Below, piece by piece: positions 24,728 to 33,213 of a stretch of DNA of 64,000 nucleotides. The notes under the pieces are model-generated. The model did no database searches, was not told the DNA's origin, and saw only the letters and a list, made by a program, of their open reading frames with translations. The position numbers were made by a program, and so were the translations under genes. Where the stretch lies: the NCBI RefSeq assembly GCF_003315485.1, contig NZ_QNSE01000003.1, positions 1-64,000 of the forward strand, read 5' to 3'. How positions within the stretch are numbered: position 1 is the stretch's first letter; each line of letters begins with the position of its first letter. Source of the DNA: Marinomonas rhizomae. GTDB lineage: Bacteria; Pseudomonadota; Gammaproteobacteria; Pseudomonadales; Marinomonadaceae.

Positions 24728-25597
24728 CTAGTCGAATGAAAACCCGAAGAGGCTAATGTCGGTTTTGTAAGGGATTGCTTTCGGTGAGGTCTGTAACTGC
24801 TCTATTCGCTTTAGATACGTTGCCATTTGGTGAGCGAGTAAGTTCTTGTTATTCGGTATTGATGTTGTGAACTTTGTTGCTCTTAGCATGCTTTTAATAC
24901 CATTGGTTTGAGTAAACTCTTTGTTTCCTAATAAAATGACTTCTTTGCCCATGTGCCAAAAAACATCCAAATCTCTAATTTGCATAGGGCTGATAGGCGG
25001 AACAAGAGGAACAATATCATTAAGTGTTACGATTCTGGTTAAAGGTAAATCATCAAACTCACTTGCGCCTGTGACATTAGTCACTTTAGGTTGTCCAAAG
25101 CTAATTACTTGCTCAACAGAGTAACCATCTTTCTTCAAATACATGGCAAGTATCACGGCAATAGCGCCGCCCAAGCTGTGACCTGTTAGGTGAATGGGTG
25201 TGTTTTTCGTGAGGAAAGGTTTGATGTCCTCATAAACAGCTTTTGCACCAGAGCCAAAACCTTGATGTAGTTTTATATCAAGAATAGCGTCTTGCTTTAA
25301 TTGTAAATCTAAATCCAACATGGCATTTTCTAAGTTTGCAGTGCCACGAATAGCGATGGTTTGAACCCCATGGGCATGAGTTAAAAAATAACTGACTTGA
25401 GATAAGGGAATTAAAGACTGATGTACCAGTATTTGACCTTGTTCTTGAAGGCGTCGTTCGAGTGTGTCGGTATCCAGGTAAGTGTCATTTGATAATGTGG
25501 CTTGAGTCTTTATGATGGCAAAATCAGGAGAGGCGAATGCCAATTGGAAAGGCATAGCAATCCAAAAAGCCAGAACAATGAACGTATTTTTTAGCAT
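24728..25597 (-). CDS. Secreted class 3 lipase-family alpha/beta hydrolase
   Basis: The 289-residue protein has a signal peptide (residues 1-22, ending AFA). The nucleophile elbow is LTGHSLGGAIAV (serine near residue 143), the acid is likely the D in VTLNDIVPLVPP, and the histidine is likely in LLAHQMATYL. This is the layout of fungal-type lipase_3 enzymes that hydrolyse acylglycerols or phospholipids. It lies downstream of a 51-residue peptide gene on the same strand with a hairpin in between. Confidence 0.82.
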   Translation of the reverse strand: MLKNTFIVLAFWIAMPFQLAFASPDFAIIKTQATLSNDTYLDTDTLERRLQEQGQILVHQSLIPLSQVSYFLTHAHGVQTIAIRGTANLENAMLDLDLQLKQDAILDIKLHQGFGSGAKAVYEDIKPFLTKNTPIHLTGHSLGGAIAVILAMYLKKDGYSVEQVISFGQPKVTNVTGASEFDDLPLTRIVTLNDIVPLVPPISPMQIRDLDVFWHMGKEVILLGNKEFTQTNGIKSMLRATKFTTSIPNNKNLLAHQMATYLKRIEQLQTSPKAIPYKTDISLFGFSFD

Positions 25598-25683
25598 GAT
25601 GAAATAAAAGCAACATAGTAAATAGGAAAACGCAGAGTACTAAAAAATGGCTTTTACGAACAGAGCTTTGTCATTGCTTGATG

Positions 25684-25716
25684 ACTTTGGTAAGTTCGAA
25701 AATGACTTACCAAAGT
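25684..25716 (-). promoter_or_regulatory. Perfect 12-bp hairpin between peptide gene and lipase gene
   Basis: ACTTTGGTAAGT and ACTTACCAAAGT pair perfectly around a 9-base loop. No T run follows on the minus strand. It lies 34 bases after the small peptide stop and 87 bases before the lipase start, so it could be a processing site or an attenuator between the two cistrons. Confidence 0.5.
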
Positions 25717-25749
25717 ATCGAAGAGGGTGTGCAGTACTTAAGTTAAAAA

Positions 25750-25905
25750 CTATAAGTCGCAACCGCTCCAATTAATACGTCTAACGCCACCAATAGTGAC
25801 TGTTGATAGAGTGTAAAGACTGCCTTTCATCATGTATGCCGCATATGCACGAGCGAGTGTTTTTTTGATTTTTTGTGACATATTTTTTGTCGTAATATTT
25901 TCCAT
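25750..25905 (-). CDS. 51-residue peptide gene upstream of the lipase
   Basis: The ATG at 25905 has AGAGGA 8 bases upstream, a strong ribosome binding site. The product begins MENITTKNMSQKIKKTLARA, has a basic N-terminal half and a more hydrophobic middle (YMMKGSLYTLSTVTIGG), and ends RRINWSGCDL with a single cysteine. No signal peptide is obvious. A GG pair before the C-terminal 11 residues recalls double-glycine leader peptides, but the rest of that consensus is absent and no maturase or peptidase transporter is adjacent. I do not recognise a family. Confidence 0.55.
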   Translation of the reverse strand: MENITTKNMSQKIKKTLARAYAAYMMKGSLYTLSTVTIGGVRRINWSGCDL

Positions 25906-26324
25906 AGCTATTTCCTCTTCAGGTTGATTTATGCGCTGATAATAGAAGCACTAATTCTGCTCGGCAAACGACGTATTTTCATTGAAATGATGAGATAAAT
26001 TCACCGATTTTGATGTTGTTATTAGTTATTCTATTTCGCGCTAAATTGCCGATAAATATAAGGTTTTTTGCATATTTAATTCATAAATCTAGTGGACTAT
26101 GACGCATTTAAGGATGTTGATGATTTAATGTTTTGACCGATCGTATATATATGTTGAAACGCATCAAACATTGTCGTGCCGTCACTATCAAAAAGACTGT
26201 TGATATAGCTTAAGCTCTAATAGGAAAAGCCCTTTTTTTTAAAATCGACCGTGTGTTTTTTGTTAGTATTGTTTAATACATTTATTAGGCATCTTGTAAG
26301 GTCAGTATTAATAGGGAAAGGTTC
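25906..26324. other. Divergent intergenic region, peptide gene / GNAT gene
   Basis: About 420 AT-rich bases separate the minus-strand peptide gene from the plus-strand GNAT gene. It should hold promoters in both directions. I see no further gene, tRNA or clear operator. Confidence 0.4.
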
Positions 26325-26807
26325 ATGATCAAAGTCCGTTCATATCAAGCAAATGATGCCGAAGCGCTTTGGTATTTATTCTTCAGTACCGTTCGTACGG
26401 TGAATGCTCGTGATTATTCTCAAGTTCAGATCGAAGCTTGGGCGCCAGAGGGTGTTGATATGAGTGTTTGGCAAAATAAGATGACAGATCTTCAGCCTGT
26501 TGTTGCTGAGTTGGATAATGTGGTTGTTGGTTATTGTGATTTACAGCCAGATGGTTTGATTGATCATTTCTTTTGTCATCATGAGTACCAGCGGCAAGGC
26601 GTAGGGCGGGCGTTAATGAATTATATTTTACACTTAGCAGATGAACGAGGCGTTTCTTGTCTATATTCTCATGTCAGCATTACCGCGAAGCCTTTTTTTG
26701 AACGTTTTGGTTTTTCGCTTGTGAATGAGCAGAGAGTGCTTGTGCGAGAGCAAGAGTTGACTAATTTTGTTATGGAAAAAAGAGTGAATAAACACTTAGA
26801 GTGCTAA
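26325..26807 (+). CDS. GNAT-family N-acetyltransferase
   Basis: The 160-residue protein has the GNAT fold, with the acetyl-CoA binding motif HEYQRQGVGRALMNYIL (residues about 86-103) and the C-terminal KPFFERFGFS strand. The substrate is unknown. AGGGAAAGG precedes the ATG. It converges on the dehydrogenase gene. Confidence 0.88.
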   Translation: MIKVRSYQANDAEALWYLFFSTVRTVNARDYSQVQIEAWAPEGVDMSVWQNKMTDLQPVVAELDNVVVGYCDLQPDGLIDHFFCHHEYQRQGVGRALMNYILHLADERGVSCLYSHVSITAKPFFERFGFSLVNEQRVLVREQELTNFVMEKRVNKHLEC

Positions 26808-26832
26808 TTTAGTCTCGTTACTGAGAAAAGAG

Positions 26833-26861
26833 GATGGCATCAGGTACAAGCCGATACCATC
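26833..26861 (-). terminator. Hairpin between converging GNAT and dehydrogenase genes
   Basis: An 11-bp stem with two wobbles (GATGGTATCGG with CCTGATGCCATC on the minus strand) lies in the 60-base convergent gap. There is no good T run. Confidence 0.35.
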
Positions 26862-26867
26862 GAGGCT

Positions 26868-27926
26868 TTACGGACGAACTATGATTTTTACAGCCGATTC
26901 ATTATTATGAATCAAGGTATCGAACCCTTGAGAAATCAGATCATCAAGTTCAATTCTTTGAGTAATAAAAGGCTCTAGATTTACTTTGCCTTCTTCAACC
27001 AGTTTGATGGTTTCTTTATGGTTGTTGACATAAGCAATGGTACCGCGAATATCCAGTTCTTTCATGACAACGCTATGCACATTGACAGTGGCTGGGTGAC
27101 TCCAGATAGAGACAATCACAATGGCGCCGGTGGCTTTTGTGCTTTCAACTAAAGTATCCAACACTTTGTTGTTACTGGTACATTCAAAAGCCACATCGAC
27201 ACCACGGTTTTCTGTGATCTTCATGACTTCATCTGTGACGTTAACGTCGGTCGGATCCAAAATATAGTCTGCAACACCAGTATCGTGCGCTTTTTCTTTA
27301 CGCTTAGCACTTAGCTCGGTCAGAATGACAGTAATGCCCTTGGCCTTTAATACGGCGGATAACAGCAAACCAATGGGGCCGCCACCGCCAACCAGTGCAA
27401 TATCACCCGCTTTTGCGTCACTGCGAACAAACGCATGATAGCCAACGGCCAATGGTTCAATCAAAGCGGCTTGATCCAAGGGGATTGAATTGGCAATAGG
27501 GTGAACCCAACGGCGTTTCACCGCGATCTTCTCGGACAAACCGCCACCGCAACCGCCAAGGCCAATAAAGTTCATATTCTTCGATAAGTGGTAATTTTCC
27601 CCTGGTCCGGTTGGCACATCATCAGCAATAATGTAAGGCTCCACCACAACCTGCTGACCGACCTGAATGTCTTCAACACCTTCTCCCACAGCGTAAACCA
27701 CCCCTGAAAATTCATGCCCCATGGTGATAGGTGCAGACTCTCCAGAAATAGGATGTGGATGACCGCAAGGCGGGATAAAAATTGGCCCTTCCATAAATTC
27801 ATGTAGATCGGTACCACAGATACCACACCAGGCAACATCAATACCGACTGTACCAGGTTCGACAGTAGGCTCTGGAATATCCTCGATGCGGATATCCCCT
27901 TTATCGTAAAAACGAGCAGCTTTCAT
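26868..27926 (-). CDS. Zinc-dependent alcohol dehydrogenase, 2,3-butanediol dehydrogenase type
   Basis: The 352-residue medium-chain dehydrogenase has the catalytic zinc ligands in CGICGTDLHE and GHEFSG plus a downstream E. The Rossmann motif is VGGGGPIGLL (about residue 178). The lobe where MDR enzymes carry four structural-zinc cysteines (residues about 98-130) lacks them, as in the BdhA branch. It resembles (R,R)-butanediol/acetoin dehydrogenases, but no acetoin genes are adjacent, so the substrate is open. Confidence 0.82.
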   Translation of the reverse strand: MKAARFYDKGDIRIEDIPEPTVEPGTVGIDVAWCGICGTDLHEFMEGPIFIPPCGHPHPISGESAPITMGHEFSGVVYAVGEGVEDIQVGQQVVVEPYIIADDVPTGPGENYHLSKNMNFIGLGGCGGGLSEKIAVKRRWVHPIANSIPLDQAALIEPLAVGYHAFVRSDAKAGDIALVGGGGPIGLLLSAVLKAKGITVILTELSAKRKEKAHDTGVADYILDPTDVNVTDEVMKITENRGVDVAFECTSNNKVLDTLVESTKATGAIVIVSIWSHPATVNVHSVVMKELDIRGTIAYVNNHKETIKLVEEGKVNLEPFITQRIELDDLISQGFDTLIHNNESAVKIIVRP

Positions 27927-28271
27927 TTGGCTTTCCTTGTGTTTGCTTAGAAAATAGTAACCAAGTTCAAGCTAGGTAGGCCACTAGTAGAAGTCAAATT
28001 GAATGGTGGAAATCTCACCTTTTACTGACAATTATCAATTGATCCGACTTGAAAATGATTGTGCGAGTCACTTTTTGGCCTTTTTGTCACGGAGTATTGT
28101 CGTTGATGAATAAGTGATTGGTTTGGATTCGGAGAGCATCAAATTGACTGTATTTGAAATCAAGAAATCATTTTTAGATCGTTAGATCTCAATGGAGTCA
28201 GCTATCGTCAAGAGTGGTAATACGCTAAACTACACGGCTTTAATCTTCCCGAAAATGACCCTGAGTATCTA
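27927..28271. other. Divergent intergenic region, dehydrogenase / marC
   Basis: These 345 bases separate two divergent genes and should hold both promoters. I see no further gene and no convincing operator. Confidence 0.4.
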
Positions 28272-28883
28272 ATGAGCACCGAGTTTTCTATTTTATCTGC
28301 AACCTTGCTATTTTTATTCGTTATCGATCCGTTCGGTAATATTCCTATTTTATTGTCTGTAATGAAGGGCGTTCCGCAGAAGCGTCAATATCAAATCGTA
28401 GTGCGTGATGGTTTGATTGGTTTGGTTATTTTGGTGTGTTTCTTATTTTTTGGGGCGGAGTTTTTGGCGCTGTTGCATTTGGAAACCGAATCCATTTCAA
28501 TCGCTGGTGGCGTGGTATTGTTCGTGATTGCGCTAAAGATGATTTTTCCTTCGCCTTATACGAAAGACGCAGCCCCAGTAATGGAGCCCTTCATTGTGCC
28601 GATTTCTATCCCTATGTTGGCTGGTCCTTCTACTTTGGCGACGTTATTGGTGATGGTTAAAAGTTACCCAAATGATCAGCAAGACTTACTTATCTCTGTT
28701 GGTGCAGCATGGGCGATTTCTGTGGTTATTTTGGCGATGGCGCCATTGCTGAATCGAGTATTGAGAGAGAAGGGCTTGGCAGCGTTAGAGCGTTTGATGG
28801 GGATGTTGCTGTTGATGATGTCTGTGCAGATGTTGGTTAATGGTGTGCGAAGTTTGTTTACTCATACATTAGCGGCACTATAA
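28272..28883 (+). CDS. MarC-family integral membrane protein
   Basis: The 203-residue protein has six membrane segments and family motifs LFVIDPFGNIPILLSVMKG at the N-terminus and PISIPMLAGPSTLATLL in the middle. It is close to the YhgN/MarC group; the function of the family is unsettled and it is not a proven multidrug exporter. The ribosome binding site is weak. It converges on rraA. Confidence 0.88.
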   Translation: MSTEFSILSATLLFLFVIDPFGNIPILLSVMKGVPQKRQYQIVVRDGLIGLVILVCFLFFGAEFLALLHLETESISIAGGVVLFVIALKMIFPSPYTKDAAPVMEPFIVPISIPMLAGPSTLATLLVMVKSYPNDQQDLLISVGAAWAISVVILAMAPLLNRVLREKGLAALERLMGMLLLMMSVQMLVNGVRSLFTHTLAAL

Positions 28884-28904
28884 AGGCCATTAATTAATAA
28901 ACTC

Positions 28905-28928
28905 TTAGCCCTTCTATGGAAGGGCTAA
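28905..28928. terminator. Convergent hairpin between marC and rraA
   Basis: TTAGCCCTTC and GAAGGGCTAA form a perfect 10-bp stem with loop TATG. It overlaps the last rraA codons. A short TTTT follows 7 bases later on the plus strand. It could terminate marC. Confidence 0.45.
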
Positions 28929-29399
28929 TGGCTGTTTTGATACGGCAATGCCATTCAAGTCGCAATAAATATAATCTCCTTGGGCAATTGTCATACCTGC
29001 AAAATGAAGTGCTTTGCCTAAATCACCTAAGCCACGCTTTTCTGTCGGCATTGGGTGTGCGCATAAAGCATGAATGCCAATGTTGAGTTGTGACTGAGCA
29101 GCAATATCCCGAATAGCTCCGTTTATGACAAATCCTTCCCAGCCGTTATTGACGGCTTTCTCAGCAAGCATATCGCCAAGTAGTGCACGTCGTTTACTGC
29201 CACCACCGTCAATGACCATGACTTTTCCTTTACCATTTTCAGCGACTAACTCTCTTACTCGACTGTTGTCTTCAAAACAAGATACAGTCACGACTTCACC
29301 ATAAAAATCAGTTCGTTTACCGTAAGAAGTAAAAATTGGATCTGCAATTTGAAGTTTTTCTGGGTACAAGTCACATAGATCGGGAAGGAGGTCTTTCAT
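28914..29399 (-). CDS. rraA: RraA, regulator of RNase E activity
   Basis: RraA binds RNase E and inhibits its activity. The 161-residue length is standard. Motifs include LCDLYPEKLQ near the N-terminus, GGSKRRALLGDMLAEKA and NGWEGFVINGAIRD. Homologues of this fold can also be 4-hydroxy-4-methyl-2-oxoglutarate aldolases, but the sequence and length match RraA better. Its ribosome binding site lies inside a long hairpin directly before the ATG. Confidence 0.88.
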   Translation of the reverse strand: MKDLLPDLCDLYPEKLQIADPIFTSYGKRTDFYGEVVTVSCFEDNSRVRELVAENGKGKVMVIDGGGSKRRALLGDMLAEKAVNNGWEGFVINGAIRDIAAQSQLNIGIHALCAHPMPTEKRGLGDLGKALHFAGMTIAQGDYIYCDLNGIAVSKQPLALP

Positions 29400-29403
29400 A
29401 TTT

Positions 29404-29450
29404 ACACCTATTTAGAATCAAAAGGAATGCGTTTGACTCTAAATAGGTGT
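29404..29450 (-). promoter_or_regulatory. rraA leader hairpin holding the Shine-Dalgarno sequence
   Basis: ACACCTATTTAGA and TCTAAATAGGTGT pair perfectly over 13 bp; after one mismatch, TCAAA and TTTGA add 5 bp, leaving a 9-base loop. On the minus strand the 3' arm contains TAGGTG, the only plausible ribosome binding site of rraA, ending about 7 bases before the ATG. Folding would hide it, so translation may be controlled by melting, cleavage or binding. The same palindrome could also bind a protein as DNA. Confidence 0.6.
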
Positions 29451-29500
29451 GTGTTAAATAGCCAGTAGTTGTGGTGGATATTCAGTATTCAGTGATGTGA

Positions 29501-30016
29501 TTAGTCCTCTGTGACTGGGATGTCGCTGGGATCTATTAAGCCATGTTCTACTGCGATTTGTAGTAATTGAATGACCAGTTCGTCCGGGGGAAGTAAATGT
29601 AAGGGGGTTAGTTGGCCTTGTGCTACTACGGCATCGTCTAAGTCAACATCGCGCTCTTCAAACCACGAATGAATGCTTTGTACTTCGAAGCTTGGCTCTA
29701 AACCTTTAATATCATAGGTGGCTTCAACTAAAAGATTGAGCGATTCAGGTTCTAGAGCGTAAATAACGTCGGTATCAAATTCATTGATCCATTCCGCTAA
29801 GATATCGCTGGCTTCAAAGCCAAACTCGTAGAGTTGTTGTTCATCTAGGTCGTGTGCGTTAGGCTCAATTCTATGGTTTTCTAACCATTCGTCGTCAGGG
29901 ATGACCAGTACTTCTTTCACTTGTGCTTCATGGGTCGACCAAGTGAAAAGTAATGGGAATGCTGGCTCGTCGGAAGAGTTGGCGACAGCCGTCATGAATA
30001 TAGGTAAACTTGCCAT
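29501..30016 (-). CDS. Hypothetical acidic protein, possibly an exonuclease-like fold
   Basis: The 171-residue protein is strongly acidic, with no signal peptide or membrane segment. The order of segments (FPLLFTWSTHEAQVKEVLVI, then AHDLDEQQLYEFG, then DILAEWINEF, then VIYALEPESLNLL) recalls DnaQ/RNase T-like proteins, but the DxE catalytic pair expected near the N-terminus is absent. This similarity is by eye and weak. It lies upstream of rraA on the same strand and divergent from the carboxypeptidase gene. Confidence 0.6.
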   Translation of the reverse strand: MASLPIFMTAVANSSDEPAFPLLFTWSTHEAQVKEVLVIPDDEWLENHRIEPNAHDLDEQQLYEFGFEASDILAEWINEFDTDVIYALEPESLNLLVEATYDIKGLEPSFEVQSIHSWFEERDVDLDDAVVAQGQLTPLHLLPPDELVIQLLQIAVEHGLIDPSDIPVTED

Positions 30017-30053
30017 AATTTAGAACCAATGTTTGATTGTTAAGGAAGAATAA

Positions 30054-31208
30054 ATGACCAGCCGAATCAAGATCAGTAGTGCGTTTGATGGCGGTAACAT
30101 CTCCGTTATTAATGCTTCGGAGCCGGACAATATTAGAGTAAAGATCCCTAATGATACAAACTCTAAATTTTTGCAGTGGTTTTATTTTCGTTTGCAAGGC
30201 GGAATGGGAGAGCAATGTGTCATCCAATTTGAGAATGCCAGCGATGCAGCTTACCCAGATGGCTGGGTGGATTATCAAGCAGTGGCATCTTACGACCGAG
30301 AGTATTGGTTCCGCGTACCAACTGAATACATAGACGGTAAATTGGTGATTACTCACCAGCCAGAACAAGACAGTGTGTATTATGCGTATTTTGCGCCTTA
30401 TAGCTACGAGCGTCATTTAGATATGATTGCTTGGGCCGCGAGCAATGAAGACTGTATTACTGATCATTTAGGTGAAACAGCGGAAGGTCGCGATATTACT
30501 TTGTTGGAAATTAGCAAAACTCAAGGTCTCGCTAAAAACATTTGGATTATTGCTCGTCAACATCCTGGTGAAACCATGGCAGAATGGTTTATCGAAGGTT
30601 TGCTTGAGCGTTTATTTGATGAGTCTCACCCAGTTTCACGCTCGCTTTTAAATCAGTGTCGTTTTTATGTAGTGCCAAATATGAACCCAGACGGCGCTGT
30701 ACATGGTAATTTGAGAGTTAACTCCAAAGGCGTGAATTTGAACCGTGAATGGAAAAATCCAACGGCAGAGTTCAGCCCCGAAGTGTTGGCAGTACAAAAG
30801 AAAATGGCTGAAACAGGTGTGGATCTATTTTTAGATATCCATGGTGATGAAGCCTTGCCCGTTAATTTTGTAGATGGTTGTCAAGGTGTGCCATCTTTTG
30901 ATGTGCGTATGGAGGCGATGGAGACGCTGTTTAAAGAAGTTTTTACTGCTGTCAGTCCTGATTTTCAGACAGAAATTGGCTATACGCCAGATCAATTTGG
31001 CGAAGCGAACTTAACTGTGGCAACCAAATGGGTTGGAGAAACCTATAACTGTTTGTCTTTTACCTTAGAAATGCCGTTCAAAGACAATAAAAATTTGCCA
31101 GATGATATGGTTGGTTGGTCACCAGAGCGTGCAAAAATTCTGGGTGCCGATGTTTTGTATCCTATTCATCAAGTGATTATGAGTGCTCACATGAAGGCGA
31201 ATGATTAA
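30054..31208 (+). CDS. M14-family zinc carboxypeptidase (cytosolic carboxypeptidase type)
   Basis: The 384-residue protein has an N-terminal beta-rich domain (residues 1-120) and an M14 peptidase domain. Zinc ligands appear in RQHPGETMAEWF (H and E) and LDIHGDE (H), with a late catalytic E in FTLEMPFKD. This matches the bacterial relatives of eukaryotic AGBL/CCP enzymes that trim C-terminal residues. No signal peptide is present, so it is cytoplasmic. AAGGAAG precedes the ATG. The MazG-like gene follows after 3 bases. Confidence 0.87.
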   Translation: MTSRIKISSAFDGGNISVINASEPDNIRVKIPNDTNSKFLQWFYFRLQGGMGEQCVIQFENASDAAYPDGWVDYQAVASYDREYWFRVPTEYIDGKLVITHQPEQDSVYYAYFAPYSYERHLDMIAWAASNEDCITDHLGETAEGRDITLLEISKTQGLAKNIWIIARQHPGETMAEWFIEGLLERLFDESHPVSRSLLNQCRFYVVPNMNPDGAVHGNLRVNSKGVNLNREWKNPTAEFSPEVLAVQKKMAETGVDLFLDIHGDEALPVNFVDGCQGVPSFDVRMEAMETLFKEVFTAVSPDFQTEIGYTPDQFGEANLTVATKWVGETYNCLSFTLEMPFKDNKNLPDDMVGWSPERAKILGADVLYPIHQVIMSAHMKAND

Positions 31209-31211
31209 GTA

Positions 31212-31574
31212 ATGAATGATCTTGAAAAGGATTCGTTGGAATCGCTAAAGCTTGCCATGCGTCAGTTCGCGCAAGATAGAGAGTGGGATAAATTTCATTC
31301 ACCTAAAAATTTGTCTATGGCATTGGCGGGCGAGACGGCTGAATTACTCGACTGCTTTCGCTGGTTAACGGAAGAGGCCTCTTATGGATTGGATGCAGAA
31401 CAAATGTCGGCAGTGAAAGACGAGCTAGCAGATGTGTTGCTTTTTACCGTTCGTTTGGCTGATAAACTTAACGTCGATTTGTTCACAGCTGCGCAAGCTA
31501 AAATGGCGAAAAATGCTGAGCGTTATCCTACCGAAAAAGTGAAGGGAAGCGCGAAGAAATATAACCAGTACTAA
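31212..31574 (+). CDS. MazG-like nucleotide pyrophosphohydrolase
   Basis: The 120-residue protein has the all-alpha NTP pyrophosphatase motif: E's in LAGETAELLDCFRW and the ExxxD in KDELADVLLFTVRLAD. It is close to the dCTPase/RS21-C6 branch, which clears non-canonical or excess dNTPs. It starts 3 bases after the carboxypeptidase stop, so the two are cotranscribed. Confidence 0.85.
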   Translation: MNDLEKDSLESLKLAMRQFAQDREWDKFHSPKNLSMALAGETAELLDCFRWLTEEASYGLDAEQMSAVKDELADVLLFTVRLADKLNVDLFTAAQAKMAKNAERYPTEKVKGSAKKYNQY

Positions 31575-31720
31575 CGTTATCTCAGAACGTTTAAATAGCG
31601 TGGCTTTATGTTAAAAATCTACTGCTTGGCTATGGCGGTCTTGTAAGAAGTCGATTAGCATCAAGCACGAATATAAGCCCATTATTTATTTTATAACATG
31701 TTATTTTAGGATGAGAGAAA

Positions 31721-32293
31721 ATGCCTAAGGCGAGTGAAATTAAAAAGAATATTGCTATTAGCTATGACAATAAAACCTACATAGTAAAAGACATTGAGCG
31801 TTCTGTACCTCAAGGTCGCGCTGGTGGTAGTCTTTATCGTATGCGTATGTATGACGTAGTGACGGGGCGTAAATTAGACGAGACATTCAAAGATTCCGAT
31901 ATGATTGATCTTGCAGATTTAGTTCGTCGTCAAGCGATGTTTTCTTACACGGATGGTGATGAGTATGTTTTCATGGATAATGAAGACTATACACCTTACA
32001 ACTTGAATAAAAGTGCCATTGAAGAAGAAATTCTTTTTGTGAACGAAGATACAGTTGGTATTCAAGTCGTTTTGGTTGATGATGTGCCTGTAATTATTGA
32101 GTTACCGACAAACGTTGAATTAGAGGTTATCGAAACTGATCCCTCGATCAAAGGTGCTTCAGCAACGTCTCGAAACAAACCTGCTAAGCTGTCTACAGGT
32201 GCTGTGATTCAAGTGCCTGAGCATATTTCTACTGGTGACCGTATCAAGGTTAACGTAGAGGAACGTAAGTTTGCAGGTCGAGCTGAGAAATAA
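31721..32293 (+). CDS. efpL: EF-P-like translation factor EfpL (YeiP)
   Basis: The 190-residue protein has the three-barrel EF-P fold. The first-domain loop reads [12 protein letters not shown], with arginine rather than the modified lysine of EF-P, which marks the EfpL/YeiP group. [13 protein letters not shown] and the C-terminal [16 protein letters not shown] match that group closely. EfpL helps ribosomes stalled at difficult peptide motifs. A T-rich stretch and GGATGAGAG precede the ATG. Confidence 0.93.
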   Translation: MPKASEIKKNIAISYDNKTYIVKDIERSVPQGRAGGSLYRMRMYDVVTGRKLDETFKDSDMIDLADLVRRQAMFSYTDGDEYVFMDNEDYTPYNLNKSAIEEEILFVNEDTVGIQVVLVDDVPVIIELPTNVELEVIETDPSIKGASATSRNKPAKLSTGAVIQVPEHISTGDRIKVNVEERKFAGRAEK

Positions 32294-32318
32294 TACCTTT
32301 AACGATTTGTTGGAAAAT

Positions 32319-32348
32319 AAAAATGCAGCCAATTTGGCTGCATTTTTA
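32319..32348. terminator. Bidirectional terminator between efpL and trmJ
   Basis: AAATGCAGCC and GGCTGCATTT form a 10-bp stem with loop AATTT, flanked by A and T runs. It can end efpL on the plus strand and trmJ on the minus strand. Confidence 0.88.
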
Positions 32349-32378
32349 TTTAGCTATTAGTTCATAAAGATGTAGTGC

Positions 32379-33161
32379 TTAGTCTTTTTTAGCCGCTTCT
32401 TTCAAGGCGTCTTTCACCTTTTTATCTGGATGATTGTTTGCCTCTGTTAGTCCGGCTTCTCTCTGTACGGCGGCTAACACGCCTCGCAAAATCCCCAATT
32501 CTTGTTTTTCAGGGCGAGAGCGATTGAAGAAACGATGCAGCTTATCTAACACCTTGCCTGGGTGGCTGCGGATAATGAAGTTGATACCATAAAGGGTTTC
32601 TTCTAAGTGTTCATAGAAAAGATCCATATCTTTCTTGTGAGGGTATTCAGGGGTTTCTTTTTTGTAGTTTTCTTTATTCTGATTTGCCATCCAGATTTCG
32701 TAGGCAACAATTTGCACGGCTTGTGAAATATTTAATACCGGGTATTCGTCGTTGGCGTCGATATACACTTGGCGGTGACATTGAGCGATTTCGTCGTTTA
32801 ATAAACCTGTGGTTTCACGACCAAATACGATAGCAACGTTATGATCTACTGCTTCTGGAATGACGCTTTCAGCGCACTCACGAGCATTCATAATAGGGAG
32901 CTGGAAAGTACGGTGGCGTGCGCTTGTACCAATGACAAGGCTACAGTCGGAAATGGCTTCTTCTAAGGTAGAAACGATGGTGGCGTTTTCAAGCAGGTCG
33001 ACAGCGCCAGCAGCTCGGCTGGTGGCTTCTTCTGATGGGTAATCATTAGGATCAACCAAATATAGGTTGGTTAATCCCATGTTTTTCATGGCGCGGGCAA
33101 TAGCACCGACATTACCTGGATGAAAAGTGTTGATCAGTACAATTCGGATGTTACTTAGCAT
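32379..33161 (-). CDS. trmJ: tRNA (cytidine/uridine-2'-O-)-methyltransferase TrmJ
   Basis: TrmJ methylates the ribose of position 32 in tRNA. The 260-residue protein has the SPOUT fold: NIRIVLINTFHPGNVGAIAR at the N-terminus, VFGRETTGL and the knot segment YPVLNISQAVQIVAYE. The C-terminal tail of about 90 residues mediates tRNA binding in the family. It converges on efpL. Confidence 0.93.
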   Translation of the reverse strand: MLSNIRIVLINTFHPGNVGAIARAMKNMGLTNLYLVDPNDYPSEEATSRAAGAVDLLENATIVSTLEEAISDCSLVIGTSARHRTFQLPIMNARECAESVIPEAVDHNVAIVFGRETTGLLNDEIAQCHRQVYIDANDEYPVLNISQAVQIVAYEIWMANQNKENYKKETPEYPHKKDMDLFYEHLEETLYGINFIIRSHPGKVLDKLHRFFNRSRPEKQELGILRGVLAAVQREAGLTEANNHPDKKVKDALKEAAKKD

Positions 33162-33213
33162 GGCTTGTGAAGTACTCAGGGTTGTTTGTCTCTTAGTTTT
33201 TTAACTAGTCTGA

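Noticed and set aside
26152..26214. A 20-codon frame starting at an ATG near 26152
   Set aside because: No ribosome binding site and too short to support.
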